A stretch of 64,000 nucleotides of DNA from Chrysomallon squamiferum (GCA_012295275.1 CM022670.1:25548755-25612754); one strand, 5' to 3'; positions 13,289 through 26,945 are shown, counted from the stretch's first letter. Notes: generated from the letters alone by a model not told the origin. Numbers and translations: made by a program.

Positions 13289-13376
13289 TTTCAATTCATT
13301 TATTTAACACAGAATGCAAGTTGTATTAATTTAATTTTTTCATTAGTATTCTTTCTCCGGTTTACAGCAGTCGAAT

Positions 13377-16215
13377 CTGTAAATAAAAAGAAAAAGAAAG
13401 TAATTTCTATAGAGTCTCTTGTATTACAATGCGCTCACTGTTTTTTTTATTACCATCATTTTCAGACACATATAGGTGTATAAATGTTGTTATTTTATGG
13501 CTACAATTAATGTGAATATTAGAACAACAACAACAATAACAAGAATAATAAATAAATAAATAAATAAATAAATATTTTTTGTCTCTAACGAAAATAACAC
13601 CCACATATATAGGTTTATTGGAAAGAAACTCCACTCTACTTTGTGTTGTATTAGACACTGGTTATATTCAACCAAAATATATAATAAACGGTGACTCGTT
13701 CTTAAAAGCAGGTCAGAGAATTAGTTTAATTCTATTATGGCACTGGCAGGCTTTCCACTCCTACATAAATAAGTTTTGTAAACAAATGGAAGTGATTGTT
13801 TCTTGTTCACGTGCTAGAAAGGGGTTAAGGATCTGTCTGTGAACTGTTTGTGATCAGTTACAAAACAAAATTAATGACATAACGTTTGTGAATTTGTACA
13901 ATTATAAAACTGTAACATGCTTTTTATTTTTTACTTTTCATTTATTTTTTCTTATAGACAAAATAAAGCGTCTACATTATAAAAAAGTATCTTTTACTCT
14001 AAATAAAATTTTACCTTGTATATAACAAAGTTCTGTATCTATGTTAACATAAAAAGTATATATTAATTGTATTTGATATTATATAACAGCATTTGTTATT
14101 TAGTCACAGTTATGTACTTAAATTATATGCTGAAGAAATCATTAGTGCAAAAAATTCCATTTTTAAAGTATGATTAAACAGCAGAAATAAATTGTTCAAT
14201 CATGTATTACTGTCTTAGAGCAAATGGAGTAAGCAGACTTTTTCAAAGGATTTTGGCTTTTCATCCAGCTTAATTTGCATCGCAATGTTACAATGAACAA
14301 TATATCATATAAAGCTGAAGGTAATATTTTCTCTTGAAAATTATTTCTTTCAATTTTTACAACCTAGGATAGGACTGTTGATTTTGTTTTTTTACCCTTA
14401 AAGTTTAGGGAATATTTGAGGAGTGTTTATACGTTTTATATATATATATATTTTTGTAATGTCACTAAACTAGATTGTTTTTAAAAATCACTCGAATTTA
14501 TATAATAAATTTCTTTTTGCTTTTTGTTTTAATTATACTATAACATTTTATTTTAAAAAGTCACTGGAGCTCATCTTTTTATATAATTAATTTTTCTCTT
14601 GTTTTTATTTTGTTTTATTATTATTATTTTTTTATTATTATTTATTAATTATTTATATATTTAGTTGTTTTTATTTATTGTTTAAAAAGAGTATCTTAAA
14701 TCTTGTTATGTACACTGGCCACGACATCATCGTGCAGATGGTTCCTCTGAGTCTTCAGTATTTCAAATACTGAAGTAAATTTAAAATTAAAGATTTTACT
14801 AACATTGATCTGGATTATGATCGGATTATTGATTCGTACTCAAGCAGGCAAACAGCAAGAAGGGTTCTTGTTCCTAAATCTCGTCACTGTCATTTCTCAC
14901 TAACACATAAATGCTTATATGTAGTGTATGTAATGTAGATATTTCTATAAATTAAAGGTAAACGTAAATTCTTCGCACAGTGGAATTATTTTATAATGAA
15001 GTATTGGTTTCAAATAGGTTTCAAATTTCTCCGCATATTAAAAAAATAGCCTAGCAGTGAATCATCCGTCTACTTAGATTTTAAAAACTGTTTTATTTGT
15101 AAAGAAAAAAGAGTGTTAACGTAACAAACTGTATGCATTATATATTATAATCATGGCGTTCTCTTTGGTGTCGTGTTGTTGATGCACAACCACAGGACAC
15201 AAAAGTGAACGCCTACTTACGTATATAAATCTAGAAGAAAAAGAAAAGATTCATTGAATTGTAGCGAGCTTGCAAGGAAGTTTGTAACCAGGTGATGTAA
15301 CAATCACCGATTTAAAAAAAAAAAAAAATCATTTCCTTACGCGACATGTAATTTCAAACAAATGCAACATTCTATAAAACAAATCGAATTATTTCAAGTT
15401 TTGCGACGTCTTTTATTATGAGAAGTGATTACTAATCGCATGAAAACCAAAATTATCTTTCTTACTTTGTAATCAAATTTCTTTCACGAGCAAGTAAATT
15501 TCCTTACGTTTTTGTTAATTTTCGTCTTTCGCTCTCTCAAGTTTCTTTCAAACTAAGGATTAAGGAAAAACTGTTGTATAAAACTAGGCTTTTAAGATGT
15601 TGTTGTTTTCAGTATGATACAATCTCAGGCAACAAGTCGATGTATACATGTCAAGAATGCCCGTAAAGATTAACTTGTATATTATATACATTGTGTGATG
15701 TCGATTATTTTACTTATAAAATAAATAAATAAATAAACAAAGTAATTAAGTATAAAAATAATAATTATAAATGACGGTATCTGTAACAGTGAATAATAAT
15801 TATAATAAAAGGGTATCTGTAACAATGACACTGTTCATAATAAAATATCATTAGTTATATAATTATGAAAAGAAAAAAGGTTTATAAAATAAATCATTTT
15901 AGAACTCTATATTATCGTATTGTTTAAAATGAATATCTTAAAACTTGTAATGTACACTGGCCAGAACACCATCGTGCAGATGGTTCGTCAGAGTCATCTG
16001 AATTTCAAATAATGAAGTAAATTTAAATAAAACTATTTATTTACACAATATATTTATATATGTATGTGAGTGCATGTGCGTGTGCATGTGTGTTTCTGAG
16101 TGTGTGTGATAATATTTAAACATATTATTATGGCTTTATAAAACTTTAAGGACTTTTTCTACAGAGACAGAAATAATGAATGAATGAATATGTAATATAA
16201 CTGTTTTATATATCT
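13377..16215. other. GT31 copy B upstream region and LRRC74 5'-like sequence
   Basis: Aligns with the upstream regions of copies A, C and D. Holds AAC/AAAT repeats at 13525-13575 and two copies of the recurrent block (14691-14785 and 15932-16030). The stretch 14800-15090 resembles 26620-26740 and 37350-37480, part of the LRRC74 5' region (shared AGGGTTCTTGTTCCTAA). Around 15150-15740 it matches 25370-26080 and 55590-56150. No conserved reading frame. Confidence 0.6.
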
Positions 16216-16590
<375 letters not shown>

Positions 16591-16737
16591 TTGTCAATTT
16601 GCTGTTTGGTATTTGTTATTATGGTTGTCCAGCGTCAGAAAACTAAATTATCGGCTACGCTTTTTCTGTCAAAGCCATGGATCTGGTATTTCTACTTCTG
16701 CAGGATCTTTGATAAACGCATAATGGAGCAATGTTTG

Positions 16738-17072
16738 GACCGAGAAATGTATGAAATTTTTAAAATTAATATGACTGTAAATGCGAAAGAAAAATTACGT
16801 CAGTATTACAATTCATCAACGATCACTGTGTATCCTTGTTATTATAGAATCGAAAACCCCAGTTTAACGTGTGTAGATTCATTCAGAGCAATGAACAAAG
16901 TGTTCCAGCTTCACGTTCGAGAAGGATGCGAAAATCACACTGATATTTTATACATACTGAATATATAATACACTACTTATATAATTCACTACTTATTTGT
17001 CCTTTCATTACGCTGAACGATGACGAGGTCATTGTGCGTTCGTTAGACCTAAACACTTCCACTCTCACACTC
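16738..17072 (+). pseudogene. Fragment of Mth-like receptor exon 2
   Basis: Encodes a stretch matching the extracellular part of receptor exon 2 (NMTVNAKEKLRQYYNSST, then CYYRIENPSLTCVDSF and ILYIL), corresponding to 33534-33845 of receptor gene 1. A ~16-base tandem duplication (TATAATACACTACTT) at 16965-16990 breaks the frame, and similarity stops at 17072. No transmembrane region follows. The upstream part, 16591-16737, is not receptor sequence and is unassigned. Confidence 0.85.
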
Positions 17073-17090
17073 TGTGCGCGTATATATGTA

Positions 17091-17152
<62 letters not shown>
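17091..17152. repeat. (ATT)n microsatellite
   Basis: About 20 ATT units directly after the receptor exon fragment. Confidence 0.97.
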
Positions 17153-17154
<2 letters not shown>

Positions 17155-17731
17155 AAAGTGCATTTTTAAAATAACCAAGATATTGAGGACGTCCATGGGA
17201 GTGTAAAATGACACGTGTATTTCCACACACGATGAATCTGTTTAATCCATAAAATATGTGAATACACGGGAAGTTTAGAAACTTATCCACTGTAGAATTT
17301 TATTGTAATTTTATTTAAAGATCTTTTCACCTTTCGGAAATTTCATTTTATAAACGCAACATATACATAAAGCACTGGAGATACCTAACGATATCTGCAG
17401 ATTGCACATTAAAACATCTAAGGAACTCCACCCTACATAAAAAACCCACCATTAAAAACATTTTTAAAAACCCACAAAAAAAAACACGAAACTATAATAA
17501 TAATAATAAAAGAATGAATGCAAGAAAGGAGCCGTCGAAAACGTCAGCACAAACGTTCCTGCAGAAATGGCAATAAAATACACGTGCTTCACGTTGTCAA
17601 CCTTAAGAAGAAAAAAAAAAGGTTTGATATTCAAGGGAGACAACTCCTGAAATCAACAACATCTGATGTCTGCGCCTTTTTTGAATACTAAATTATTATT
17701 CTTGGGAAAAAATAAATAATAATAATAAAAA

Positions 17732-17768
<37 letters not shown>

Positions 17769-17920
17769 AACAATAATAATAAATAATATATAATAATAAA
17801 ACAACTTCCTAAATAACAGCAACACAACAATGATAATCATAGAATAATGAAATCTTTATCTGAGTATAAATCTAAAATAAAATTAATATGAAATATATAA
17901 ACAGTAACAGACCAGCATGA

Positions 17921-17956
<36 letters not shown>

Positions 17957-18159
17957 TATTATATTTTTAAAATGATCCTAAATGATAATTATCAGCACTT
18001 CTAAAGAAAACTAATGCTATATCAACTACTGCAACAATTATTGTCACATTTTATTTTTCATCTAATAATTAAAATTTTATTTACAGGAATTCTATGGTGA
18101 AGATAAAAATGAACAAAGATTAGGGTCACCTGAGAACTATTTCACCTACTTTAAACTAA
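17153..18159. repeat. Leader of signal-anchor unit, copy C
   Basis: Aligns with 7262-8160 and 50160-50790. Includes AAC/AAT runs at 17735-17790 and ATT at 17925-17950. A splice-acceptor-like TTATTTACAG (AG at 18085-18086) is kept. No gene. Confidence 0.65.
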
Positions 18160-18528
18160 ATGTACAGCCTGAAACAGTTCAGATCGAAGGAGTTTATATA
18201 TTACTCGACCCCTTATCTGATACTTGTTATAACATTTTATTATATTTATGTGACAAGTCTGCAGCATAGGAACCTGGCAGTAATGATATTTAACAAAACG
18301 CACGTTGTCTTGAAAAGTGGAGACGGTGTCCTACCACCTTGCCAAAAACCTAACCAAATCAGTTTATTACAACATCACTGGGTTTTGGCTAAGTGGGAGT
18401 TGGGTGGTGTGGGATTAACTTTGGTCAGTCTATTGTATTCGTGTTATAGTCTGTATCAATACCTCTGGACATCAGCGTTGTCTCTAAAAGGGATGGCTAG
18501 TTTACATGATTCTCGTAATATCGGATGA
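18160..18528 (+). pseudogene. Signal-anchor ORF, copy C (truncated)
   Basis: Keeps the ATG and the basic-tail plus membrane-anchor frame of copy A to about 18312 (MYSLKQFRSKEF, then YLILVITFYYIYV). It then jumps to unrelated sequence: the segment encoding SAVENPDG in copies A and D is missing. The frame runs on by chance to 18528. A stop lies directly before the ATG, so any use would start here. Confidence 0.55.
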
Positions 18529-18621
18529 TACACTGTGTGTAATGAAAAAAAGATCCTTTCATTTCGACACTAGCAATCACGGAGGAAACAGCATTCCATG
18601 CCATTTAGTTATTTTGCGGTA

Positions 18622-18856
18622 TTCTATTCAATCATATGTACACACTCATCAACATCACTGCCAGAGTACTGCCATTTTCTGAGCTATATTCACTTAATAT
18701 CAACACGGACCATAGTCCTTAATACCAATCTTAAATTTTCCTGGATTTTATTCACTCATATACACTCATCAGCATCACTACCAGAGTACTGTTATCTACT
18801 GAGCTATATTTACCTAATATAAATAAAAAAAACTGACCATAGCCCTTAATACCAAT
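18622..18856. repeat. Tandem duplication, ~125-bp period
   Basis: Two diverged copies (about 18622-18728 and 18748-18856) sharing CCAGAGTACTG, TGAGCTATATT and CCTTAATACCAAT. No conserved frame. The neighbouring 18857-19057 shows no gene. Confidence 0.8.
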
Positions 18857-19057
18857 TTACTATCAAAACATTTGGCCCAGGTATCCAAACATCATTTAAA
18901 CTATATGGGAGACAGAATTTTTAAGTTTTAGGCTAGGTGGGAGTGAACCACCCAGACACAGGCTGCTGGGACGAATATTCCAAGAAGAAACTCAAAAGAA
19001 CGCATTATCCATTAACTATCGATTCTCCATACGTAAAACAAAAAAAAACAAAAAAAT

Positions 19058-19722
19058 CAGGAACTGACAGAAAACGGAAGTGTTGTGTATGGTGATATCG
19101 TGTAGTGAAATTTTTTAGACACCTATCATAATCTGACTCACAAGGGAGTGCTGGCTTTTAGATGGAAACACGACTTCTGTCAAGAAGCTGAAATGGTTGT
19201 CAAAATAGACGATGACTGTTTCTTAATGTTTTTGTGCTCTTGGAAAGATTTTACCCAAAATTCAAGACAAAGAAACGCTATATTTTATGTCATTTTCGAA
19301 AGAAAGGTACCAGTCCCATTGTAAGAGGAGAGAACAAAAGGCACGTGGAGGAAAAGGAATTTCGTGGTTGTTCGCATTATCTTACCAACTACTGTAATGG
19401 CTACTTGGTATTGATATCACGTGACATCATACGGCGATTGTATCGAGCATCGTATCTCACGCCCTTCTTCTGGGTTGACGATGTTTACCTGTACGGGTTA
19501 CTTCCAGATAAAATAGGTCATGTTCACTATGAAGATATCTGTTCGAATATGACGTTAAATTTAAATCTAGGACTTAAATGTTTTACAGAAAAGAAAACTT
19601 TTTCAAACTTGGCAGTAAAGGCTAGAGCCAAAGAAAGCGCGGTTGAGAACATCTGGTACGCTGATCTATCACAGATCGGTCCTACAATGAGAAAAGAAGT
19701 CAATCCCATACTACTTTTCTAA
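19058..19722 (+). pseudogene. GT31 pseudogene, plus strand, C-terminal two-thirds
   Basis: Starts mid-domain with SVVYGDIV followed by two stops, then FLDTYHNLTHKGVLAFRW, the metal site KIDDDCFL, a frameshift at about 19222, and an open frame to the stop at 19720-19722. The open part keeps YCNGYLVLISRD, the WVDDVYLYGLLP motif and a C terminus ending NPILLF. It differs at many residues from copies A-D and is a separate GT31 subfamily. The N-terminal domain with the RETW motif is missing. It has two stops and a frameshift, so it is dead. Its strand is opposite to every other GT31 here. Confidence 0.88.
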
Positions 19723-20059
19723 AAGAATCACAACTATAAATGTTAAATGTTTCACTGATGTTCTTGAATTTTATTCAGAAACTAAACAATTAGTTATTTA
19801 GTTATATATGTAATCTTAATCGGTAGAGAAAAAATATCAGGCTGCAGAACATTTTTATTATTATTTTATTCAGTTTATGACATTTTTGAAAATATAGGAC
19901 AAATACATATATGTGTGTGTGTATCTGTGTATGTATGTGTGTGTGTGTAATGTTAATCGATAGAGAAAACAAATCAGTGTGGAGAACATTTTTGTAATTA
20001 TTGTATTCATTTTATGACATATCTGACTATGACGTTAATTAGGACAAATACAAATGATC

Positions 20060-20063
<4 letters not shown>

Positions 20064-20144
<81 letters not shown>
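20064..20144. repeat. (GA)n microsatellite
   Basis: About 80 bases of pure GA. The same site in the second block (51192-51282) is slightly longer. It lies about 0.8 kb beyond the stop of GT31 copy C. Confidence 0.97.
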
Positions 20145-20147
<3 letters not shown>

Positions 20148-20936
20148 TATTTTGTTTTGTTTTTTCAATTTTGTAAGCTCTAAAAACAAATAAGGAAGTT
20201 CTATATCAAAATGTCCTAATCTCCACCTTTCTCCTTAAACAAACATTAACACAAGTGACGATTTTATTTTCTTCTTGTTTTCTTTAGTAGCAATTTCATG
20301 TCCTCTTTCTCAGTCCCAGCAAATTTCACATAACTACTAATCAAATATCTATTACATTACGACTGTCCCCTTTTCTCCAACAACGAATAAAGTGAAATAT
20401 AAATATGTCAAAATGTTCTTATCCCTTATAAAGAAAAACTATTTGTCTAACAAAGACTGTTTCTTTAGTAAAATACCTATTGTTCTCGTTTTCAAAGGAT
20501 TGAAACAGAATCAGTGTAGACAGATTATTATCTTGGATGTTATTCTCATTTCATTTAAAAACACACACCGCTACAAGAAACAAAAACACTAATATTATGT
20601 GAAAAAGAAGAAGAAGAAGAAGAAAAGAAACCTGATGCCCTTTCAGCAGGATGATACCAGAAACATAATATTTTTGACAAACTGACACAATAAATACATA
20701 GTCAGTGACCAAAAGATGAGAGACGGAGAGAGTCCTATGAATATTTATTTTAAACATACATTTATATTAACAATTATGAAATGTCATATTTTCTCTGAAA
20801 TATAGTAATAACAACATGAAGTTTATTTATTTATTTATTTATTTATTATTTTTTTACAACAAGAGTATTATTATCAAAAATATTATGTACAGTCTATTAT
20901 GTATTCGTATAAAAATGAAAAGAATATAATGTTCTA
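20145..20936. other. 3' flank of GT31 copy C
   Basis: Aligns with 51283-52071 and with 1-505 and 11870-12132. An ATTT tract at 20820-20848 reads as AATAAA repeats on the minus strand, about 90-115 bases past the GT31 stop, so it could supply the poly(A) signal. No gene is seen. Confidence 0.6.
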
Positions 20937-22094
20937 TTAGTTTCCCACTGTGGAAGTAACATTATGATACAACACCACTGGATTCACTTCATTTTTCATT
21001 TCAGGTCCAAGCTGAGACACTGCTGCGAACCACATCTTTTCGACGGCTTCGATCTTTTTCCCAGCAAGCACAGCTAAATAAGAACAGTTTCTGGTTTTCG
21101 TGTAGCAGTTGAGACCAACATTTACCTTCATGACCGCGATTGGCAGAATGCTTTCAAATGTCACATTACCCACCTTGTTTGGAAGCATTCCAAACAAGTA
21201 AAGATCATCTATCCAAAAGAACGGAGTTATGTAAGCAGCTTGATATAGCGGATATATTAGGTCACGCGATATAAGAACTAGGTAGCCCATGCAATAGTGA
21301 AATGGATATTTGACATAGCCACGAAATATTTTCTTGTCCACAACCCATTTAGTTTTCCTTCTGTGGATATGGTTGGTTCCTTTTTTTCGAAGGGGACAAA
21401 ACATGGAACGTTTTCTCGAAATTAATTTAGGATAAAACTTGTCCATTAGAATGAAAACGTTGAGAAATAGGTCGTCGTCTACTTTGACAATCATTTCGGC
21501 TTCTTGACAAAATTCATTTGTCCATCTGAAAGCCAGAACTCCTTTGTGAGTCAGATTGTGATATGTGTCAAGGAAATTTCCCTGCACGATATCACCATAC
21601 ACAACACTTTCTTTTTCTATCAGCTTCTGAATGCTTTGGGTCTTTGGTATTCCAAAGAAAAACACTATCCTGAACTGAAATTTAGGAAATATATTTCTGT
21701 TGGCCCACGTTTCTCGAATTATTCTGCGATTTCTAACATTTGTCGTCGCGCTGTGAACAATGATTAGAAACTTCAAGTTTGTCACATTTACACAGATACT
21801 GGGATTGTTTATTATGTAAGGTGATTCGAGAGTCAGTGCATACTGTGTTGGCTTTGAGATTTTTGTGAAGCTAGTAGCTTTAATTTCATTTTCTTTTGCA
21901 GAGGCTACTCTTTTGTCAGTATAATTTAACACTGTTGTGTAAGAAATACTATTTTGCTTCATACGGAGATGTTTCAACATATATTTGCTGTTGAGAAATA
22001 TATATCCATAGTTAATATAAAGCAAAAAACGATTTATTAGCAGTAATAGCAGTATGAAAGAGAAAACGAAAGGAATTCGTTTGGTCTGTACCAT
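20937..22094 (-). CDS. GT31 beta-1,3-glycosyltransferase, copy C (B3GALT-like)
   Basis: Intact 385-residue member of the same family as copy A. The ATG at 22092-22094 opens a frame with a signal anchor at about 9-27, the RRIIRETW block, KVDDDLFLNVF at the metal site and WIDDLYLFGMLP near the C terminus. All positions expected for a working GT31 domain are present. It pairs with copy D in the second block: by eye about 24 residues differ, 14 of them in the first 82. A predicted 5' UTR exon boundary lies at 22194 (minus-strand acceptor TTTATAG, weaker than in the other copies). Golgi location is inferred from the anchor. Donor and acceptor are unknown. Confidence 0.93.
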   Translation of the reverse strand: MVQTKRIPFVFSFILLLLLINRFLLYINYGYIFLNSKYMLKHLRMKQNSISYTTVLNYTDKRVASAKENEIKATSFTKISKPTQYALTLESPYIINNPSICVNVTNLKFLIIVHSATTNVRNRRIIRETWANRNIFPKFQFRIVFFFGIPKTQSIQKLIEKESVVYGDIVQGNFLDTYHNLTHKGVLAFRWTNEFCQEAEMIVKVDDDLFLNVFILMDKFYPKLISRKRSMFCPLRKKGTNHIHRRKTKWVVDKKIFRGYVKYPFHYCMGYLVLISRDLIYPLYQAAYITPFFWIDDLYLFGMLPNKVGNVTFESILPIAVMKVNVGLNCYTKTRNCSYLAVLAGKKIEAVEKMWFAAVSQLGPEMKNEVNPVVLYHNVTSTVGN

Positions 22095-22319
22095 TTTCGG
22101 TTCATTTATTTAACAAAGACTGCAAGTTGTATTAATTATAATTGTTTTCATTAGTCCGTTAGTTTCCACATTCTCCAGTTTACAGCAGTCGAATCTATAA
22201 AAAAAGAAGCAATTTCTATACAATCTATTGTATTATAATGCCCTCACTTCTTTTTTATTAACATCATTCTCAGATAGTTGTATAACTGCTGTTGTTTTAT
22301 GACTACCATCAAATGTGAA

Positions 22320-22349
22320 TTTAATAACAACAAGAATAACAACAATAAC

Positions 22350-22395
<46 letters not shown>

Positions 22396-22420
22396 CAAAT
22401 AAATAAATAAATAAATAATT
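22320..22420. repeat. AAC/AAT/AAAT microsatellite
   Basis: Same position as repeats at 9880-9960, 13525-13575 and 53480-53580: about 100-200 bases upstream of the 5' UTR exon of each GT31 copy. Unit lengths differ between copies. Confidence 0.95.
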
Positions 22421-25400
22421 AACTTTTCTCTCTAACGAAAATAACACCCACATATATAGGTTTATTGGAAAGAAACTCCACTCTCAACTTTGTGTTGTAT
22501 TAGAAACTGGTTATATTCAACCAAAATATATGATAAACGATGACTCGTTCTTAAAAGCAGGACAAAGAATTAGTTTAATTCTATTATTGTACTGGCAGGC
22601 TATCCACTCATACACAAATAAGTTTTATAAACAAATAGATGAGATTTGGTTTTGGTTCACGTGATTGGAAGGGGTTAAGGATCTAGTTGTGAACTGTTTG
22701 TGATCAGTTACTAAAGAAAATTAATGTCATAACATTTGTAAACTTGTACAATTATAAAATTGTAACATGGTTTTTATTTTTTATTTTTCATTAAAATGAA
22801 CCATCTACACTATAACATATATTTTACACTATAAAGAAATGTTTACCTTGTATATAACAAAGTACTGTATCTATGTTAAAACATCTATATAAAACATATG
22901 TATTAATTGTATTTGATATTATAAAACAACATTTGTTATTCGTCACAGTTATGTACTGAAATTATGTGCTGATAAAAAAAAAATTAGTGCACAAAATTCC
23001 ATTTTTAAAGTTCGATTAAACAGCAGAAATAAATTTTTCAAATACGTATTATTTTCATAGAGCAAAAGAAGTTTCACAATGTGCATAAGAAATGCAGAAG
23101 TCAGTACAGGCACATTAAGAGGCAGTTAGATATTTCTTTTGTGTTATTAGAGAATAAAAAGCTATTTATTGATGAATAAATATACAAAAGACTGAACTGA
23201 TATCTCGTGTTCGTCTCGAGTAACTGAATTTTTTGAAAGCAGACTTCTACATCTTATTTTATTTTTTAGTAGCTTTAAGCATTTTGGCTGACAAATATAT
23301 CTTTCATAAATAAAAAAAAATAAAAAAGATAAAATACATTTGATAAATGCAGTTTAAATAATTATTCTGCACTCCGTCTTTAGAGGCGTATCTTTTATGT
23401 GCAGCTATAGGAATCTATTAATACTAAATTGAAAAACTAGTAGAGCGGCATTTTCAATCTCGGTATTTCATTGTCAATCTTTGTTAATGGAAACAATCAG
23501 GAAGTGCATGTGTTACTCTATTGAATCATTTTACCTTCGTTGTTATTCATGTTTTGCATACGTTTTCACTTAGCTTAATTTCCCATACCAGTGTTACGAT
23601 GAACAATATATCATATAAAGCAACAGGCAATATTTTCTCATGAAATTTATTTCTTTCAATTTTTACAACCTAGGATAGGCCTGTTGATTTTGTTTTTTCA
23701 CCATTAACGTTTAGGGAATATTTGTTGAGCGTTTATATATTTTATATACTTCTATTTTTTATGATCCCATTAAACATGATTTTTTTTTTAAATCACTAGA
23801 ATTAATATAGTAAATCGTTTTTGTTTTTCTGTTTTTTTTTTAATTATACCATAAAATTTTATTTTATAAAGTCAGTGGGGCGCATCTTTTTATATAATCG
23901 ATTTTTCTCTTGTTTTTATTTAGTTTTATTATTATTATTTTTTTTTTTTGGTATTATAATTTGTTATTTATTTATATATTTAGTTGTTTTGATTGATTGT
24001 TTAAAAAGAGTATCTTAAATGTTGTAATGTACACTGGCCACGACATCATCATGCAGATGGTTCCTCTGAGTCATCAGTATTTCAAATAATGACGAAAATT
24101 TAAATAAAATTATTTATTTATACAGTATATTTATATACGTATTTAAATGCATGTGCGTGCGCCTGTGCGTGTCTGAGTTTTTGTTATAATATTTAAACGT
24201 ATTATTATGGCTTTATAAAACTGTAAGGCAAGGAATTAAAAACAATTATTTATTGTTTAATGATGGCAGGTGGCCAAGTATCTCGTATGTTATTTAAAGA
24301 ATTTTTTTTTACCCTCAATGTTTATGGAATATTTGTGGGCGTTTATATATTTTACATATTTTTATTTTTTATAATGCCACTAAACTTCTTTTTCTAATTA
24401 TACCATAAAATTTTATTTTTAAAATTCAGTGGGTTGCGTCGTTTAATATAACCGATTTTTCTCTTATTTTTACTTAGTTTTATTATTATTATTTTTTATT
24501 ATTGTTTATTATTTATTTATTTGTTTGTTTTTATTTATTTAGTGTTTTCCCTGTACTTGATAAAGTGCGACGAATTTTGAATATTAAAATAATATTTAAT
24601 CAGGATTCTCTTAGGTTCTTTGAACGATATACAAGGAGATTTGCAAAATCATCATGCATATTAATCCCTCTACCTTTACCGTCTTAAAAGAAACTCTCGT
24701 TTTCTACTAGTAAAGAAAGAAATCATCAGATCTGGGTCATACTACTGTTCAACTTCGCAATGTTTATTTTCATAAGGCGTTGGTCAGCCGAGGCTGTATT
24801 GTTATGAACGACAACATTATCTATTACAGGTATTTAATCAACGTCACCACTTGAAACAAATTTTGAAATATTTATGTACCTGTCAGCATTCAGCATATAA
24901 TATTACAGTATTAAATCTAGTTTTGTTTTCTGTTTTATTAGAGCTTTAACTACGAGCAAGTAGTTAGACATTGTTCCAGTTTGCTATAATCATTTCTATT
25001 ACAAAGATTTTAAAAATGGCATCTGATTGAGAATAAACAATATTATAGATAAAAAAGTGATAGTTGCAGTGTGGACTGAAAATGTGATTAATCCAAATTC
25101 AAAATAAAATCTAATTACATAATATCTTGACTAATAAGCTTTGAATCAGTTTGATCAGAATTTAAAATAATAAGCATTATCATTTACTTTTTAAAATGTA
25201 TATTTGTATAAAATAAACGTAAACAAATTATTTTAAAATAAAGTATTGGTTTTAAACAGATTTCAAATTTTTGAGCTTATTGAAAAAATAGCCTAGCAGT
25301 GAATCATCCGTCTACTTAGATTTTAAAAACTGTATTAACGTAACAAACTGTATGAGTCATATATTACAATCACAGGCGTTCTCTCTACTGTCTTGTTGAC

Positions 25401-26945
25401 AGCACACAAAAGTGAACGCCCACTTGCGTATACAAATTTATAAGAAAAAGAAATGATTCTTTGAACTGATTACGAAGAGTTGCTGGCTTGGACTTGGACA
25501 GAAGAATCTAATCACGTGATATAACAGCCAGAGAGTTTTTCTGTAATGTTACATAATTTATGCTATGCTAAATGCACAACAAGACACAAACGAGTACGCC
25601 TGTTTACGTATATGAATTTAGAAAAAAAAAAAAAAAAGGTGTTTGTATTGATTACTAAGAGTATCTGGCTTGCAGAGAAGTTTGTAACCAGGCGATGTAA
25701 CAAAGACATAATTTTTTTTTTTTTTTTTACAATTTATCATGAATGTTGCATATAATTTGATTACTAAAAAAAATCGAAAATTGTTTTTTGTTGATTACTA
25801 ATTGCATGAAAACTAAAATAATATTTTTACTTTGTCATAAAATGTCGTTCATCCGCAACTAAATTTCCTTATGTTTTTGTTAATATTCGTCTTTCGCTCT
25901 CTCTAGTTTCTTTCATGCTAAAGGTTAAGGAAACAGTATTGTATAAAACTAGGTTTTTCAGATTTTGTTGTTTTCAGTATGATACAATCTCAGGCAACAA
26001 GTCGATGATGTAGACATGTCAACAATGCCCGTAAATATTAACTTATATATTATGTTGATTCTCTGATGTTCATTATTTTACTTTAAGTACGTAAAAATAA
26101 TTTCTTTAATAATCTTGTCGTCTTCATCCCTGTTAGCGGTTCTTGATTTCCATTTAAAATTAAAATTAAAATTAAATAAATAAAAAAAAATAAAAAAATA
26201 AAGTAATTAAATCTAAACAAAAATTTATTTTAAATAATTAATGTAACAACAACACTGTTCATAACAGTATCATAAGTTTTATAAATATGACAAAAAGAAA
26301 TATTTATAAAATAAATAAAAATTAAAACTTTGTATTATCACATTGCTTAAAATGTGTATCTTAAATCTTGTTATGTACACTGGCCACGACGTCATTATGC
26401 AGGTGGTTTCTCAGAGTCATCAGTATTTCAAATACTAAAATAAATTTAAATACGTATGTGAGTGCGTGTGCGTGTGTCTGAGCTTGTGTGATAATATTTA
26501 AACGTATTATTGTGGCTTCATAAAACTTTAAGGAATTAAAAACAATTATTTATTGTTAAATGATGGCAGGTGGCCAAGTATCTCGTATGTTATTTAAAGA
26601 TTTTACTTACATTGATCTGGATTATGACCGGATTATTGATTGCATTCAAACAGGCAAACCGCAAGAAGGGTTCTTGTTCCTAAACCTCGTCACTGTCATT
26701 TCTCACTAACACATAAATGCTTATATTTAGTGTAGGCCAAACTACATCCTTATAAGCAGTGGACTATATTCTCACTCGTTGAGTTAAGTGTCCAATAATT
26801 AATTTTACTTCATTGATGGAATAATATATCCTGACAGCTGACACAAAAGTGGAATCTTCTGAATATTACAACGGTTAGTATATCACAATAAAAATTCACA
26901 CAAAAGGAAAATAGTAATTAAAGCCTTCAACACCCGACACATACA
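22421..26945. other. GT31 C upstream region merging into LRRC74 5'-like DNA
   Basis: Aligns with 53581-56944, except that about 1.1 kb (24340-25490) is absent from the second block. Contains two direct copies of a ~300-base segment at 24010-24300 and 26356-26600. The part from about 25250 to 26860 resembles 36270-37600, upstream of the LRRC74-like gene. Poly-A/T runs occur at 25621-25637 and 25712-25728. No open frame with recognisable content. Confidence 0.6.
24010..24110 (+). repeat. Recurrent ~95-bp conserved block (representative copy)
   Basis: Core: GTATCTTAAA, then TGTACACTGGCCACGACATC, then ATGCAGATGGTTCCTCTGAG, then the near-palindrome AGTATTTCAAATACT (imperfect in this copy). Nine copies, all on the plus strand: 11444-11490 (truncated), 14691-14785, 15932-16030, 24010-24110, 26356-26455, 37053-37150, 47463-47560, 55140-55238 and 56351-56448. 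It contains no ORF. It could be an old interspersed repeat or a conserved regulatory piece carried by the duplications. Confidence 0.8.
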
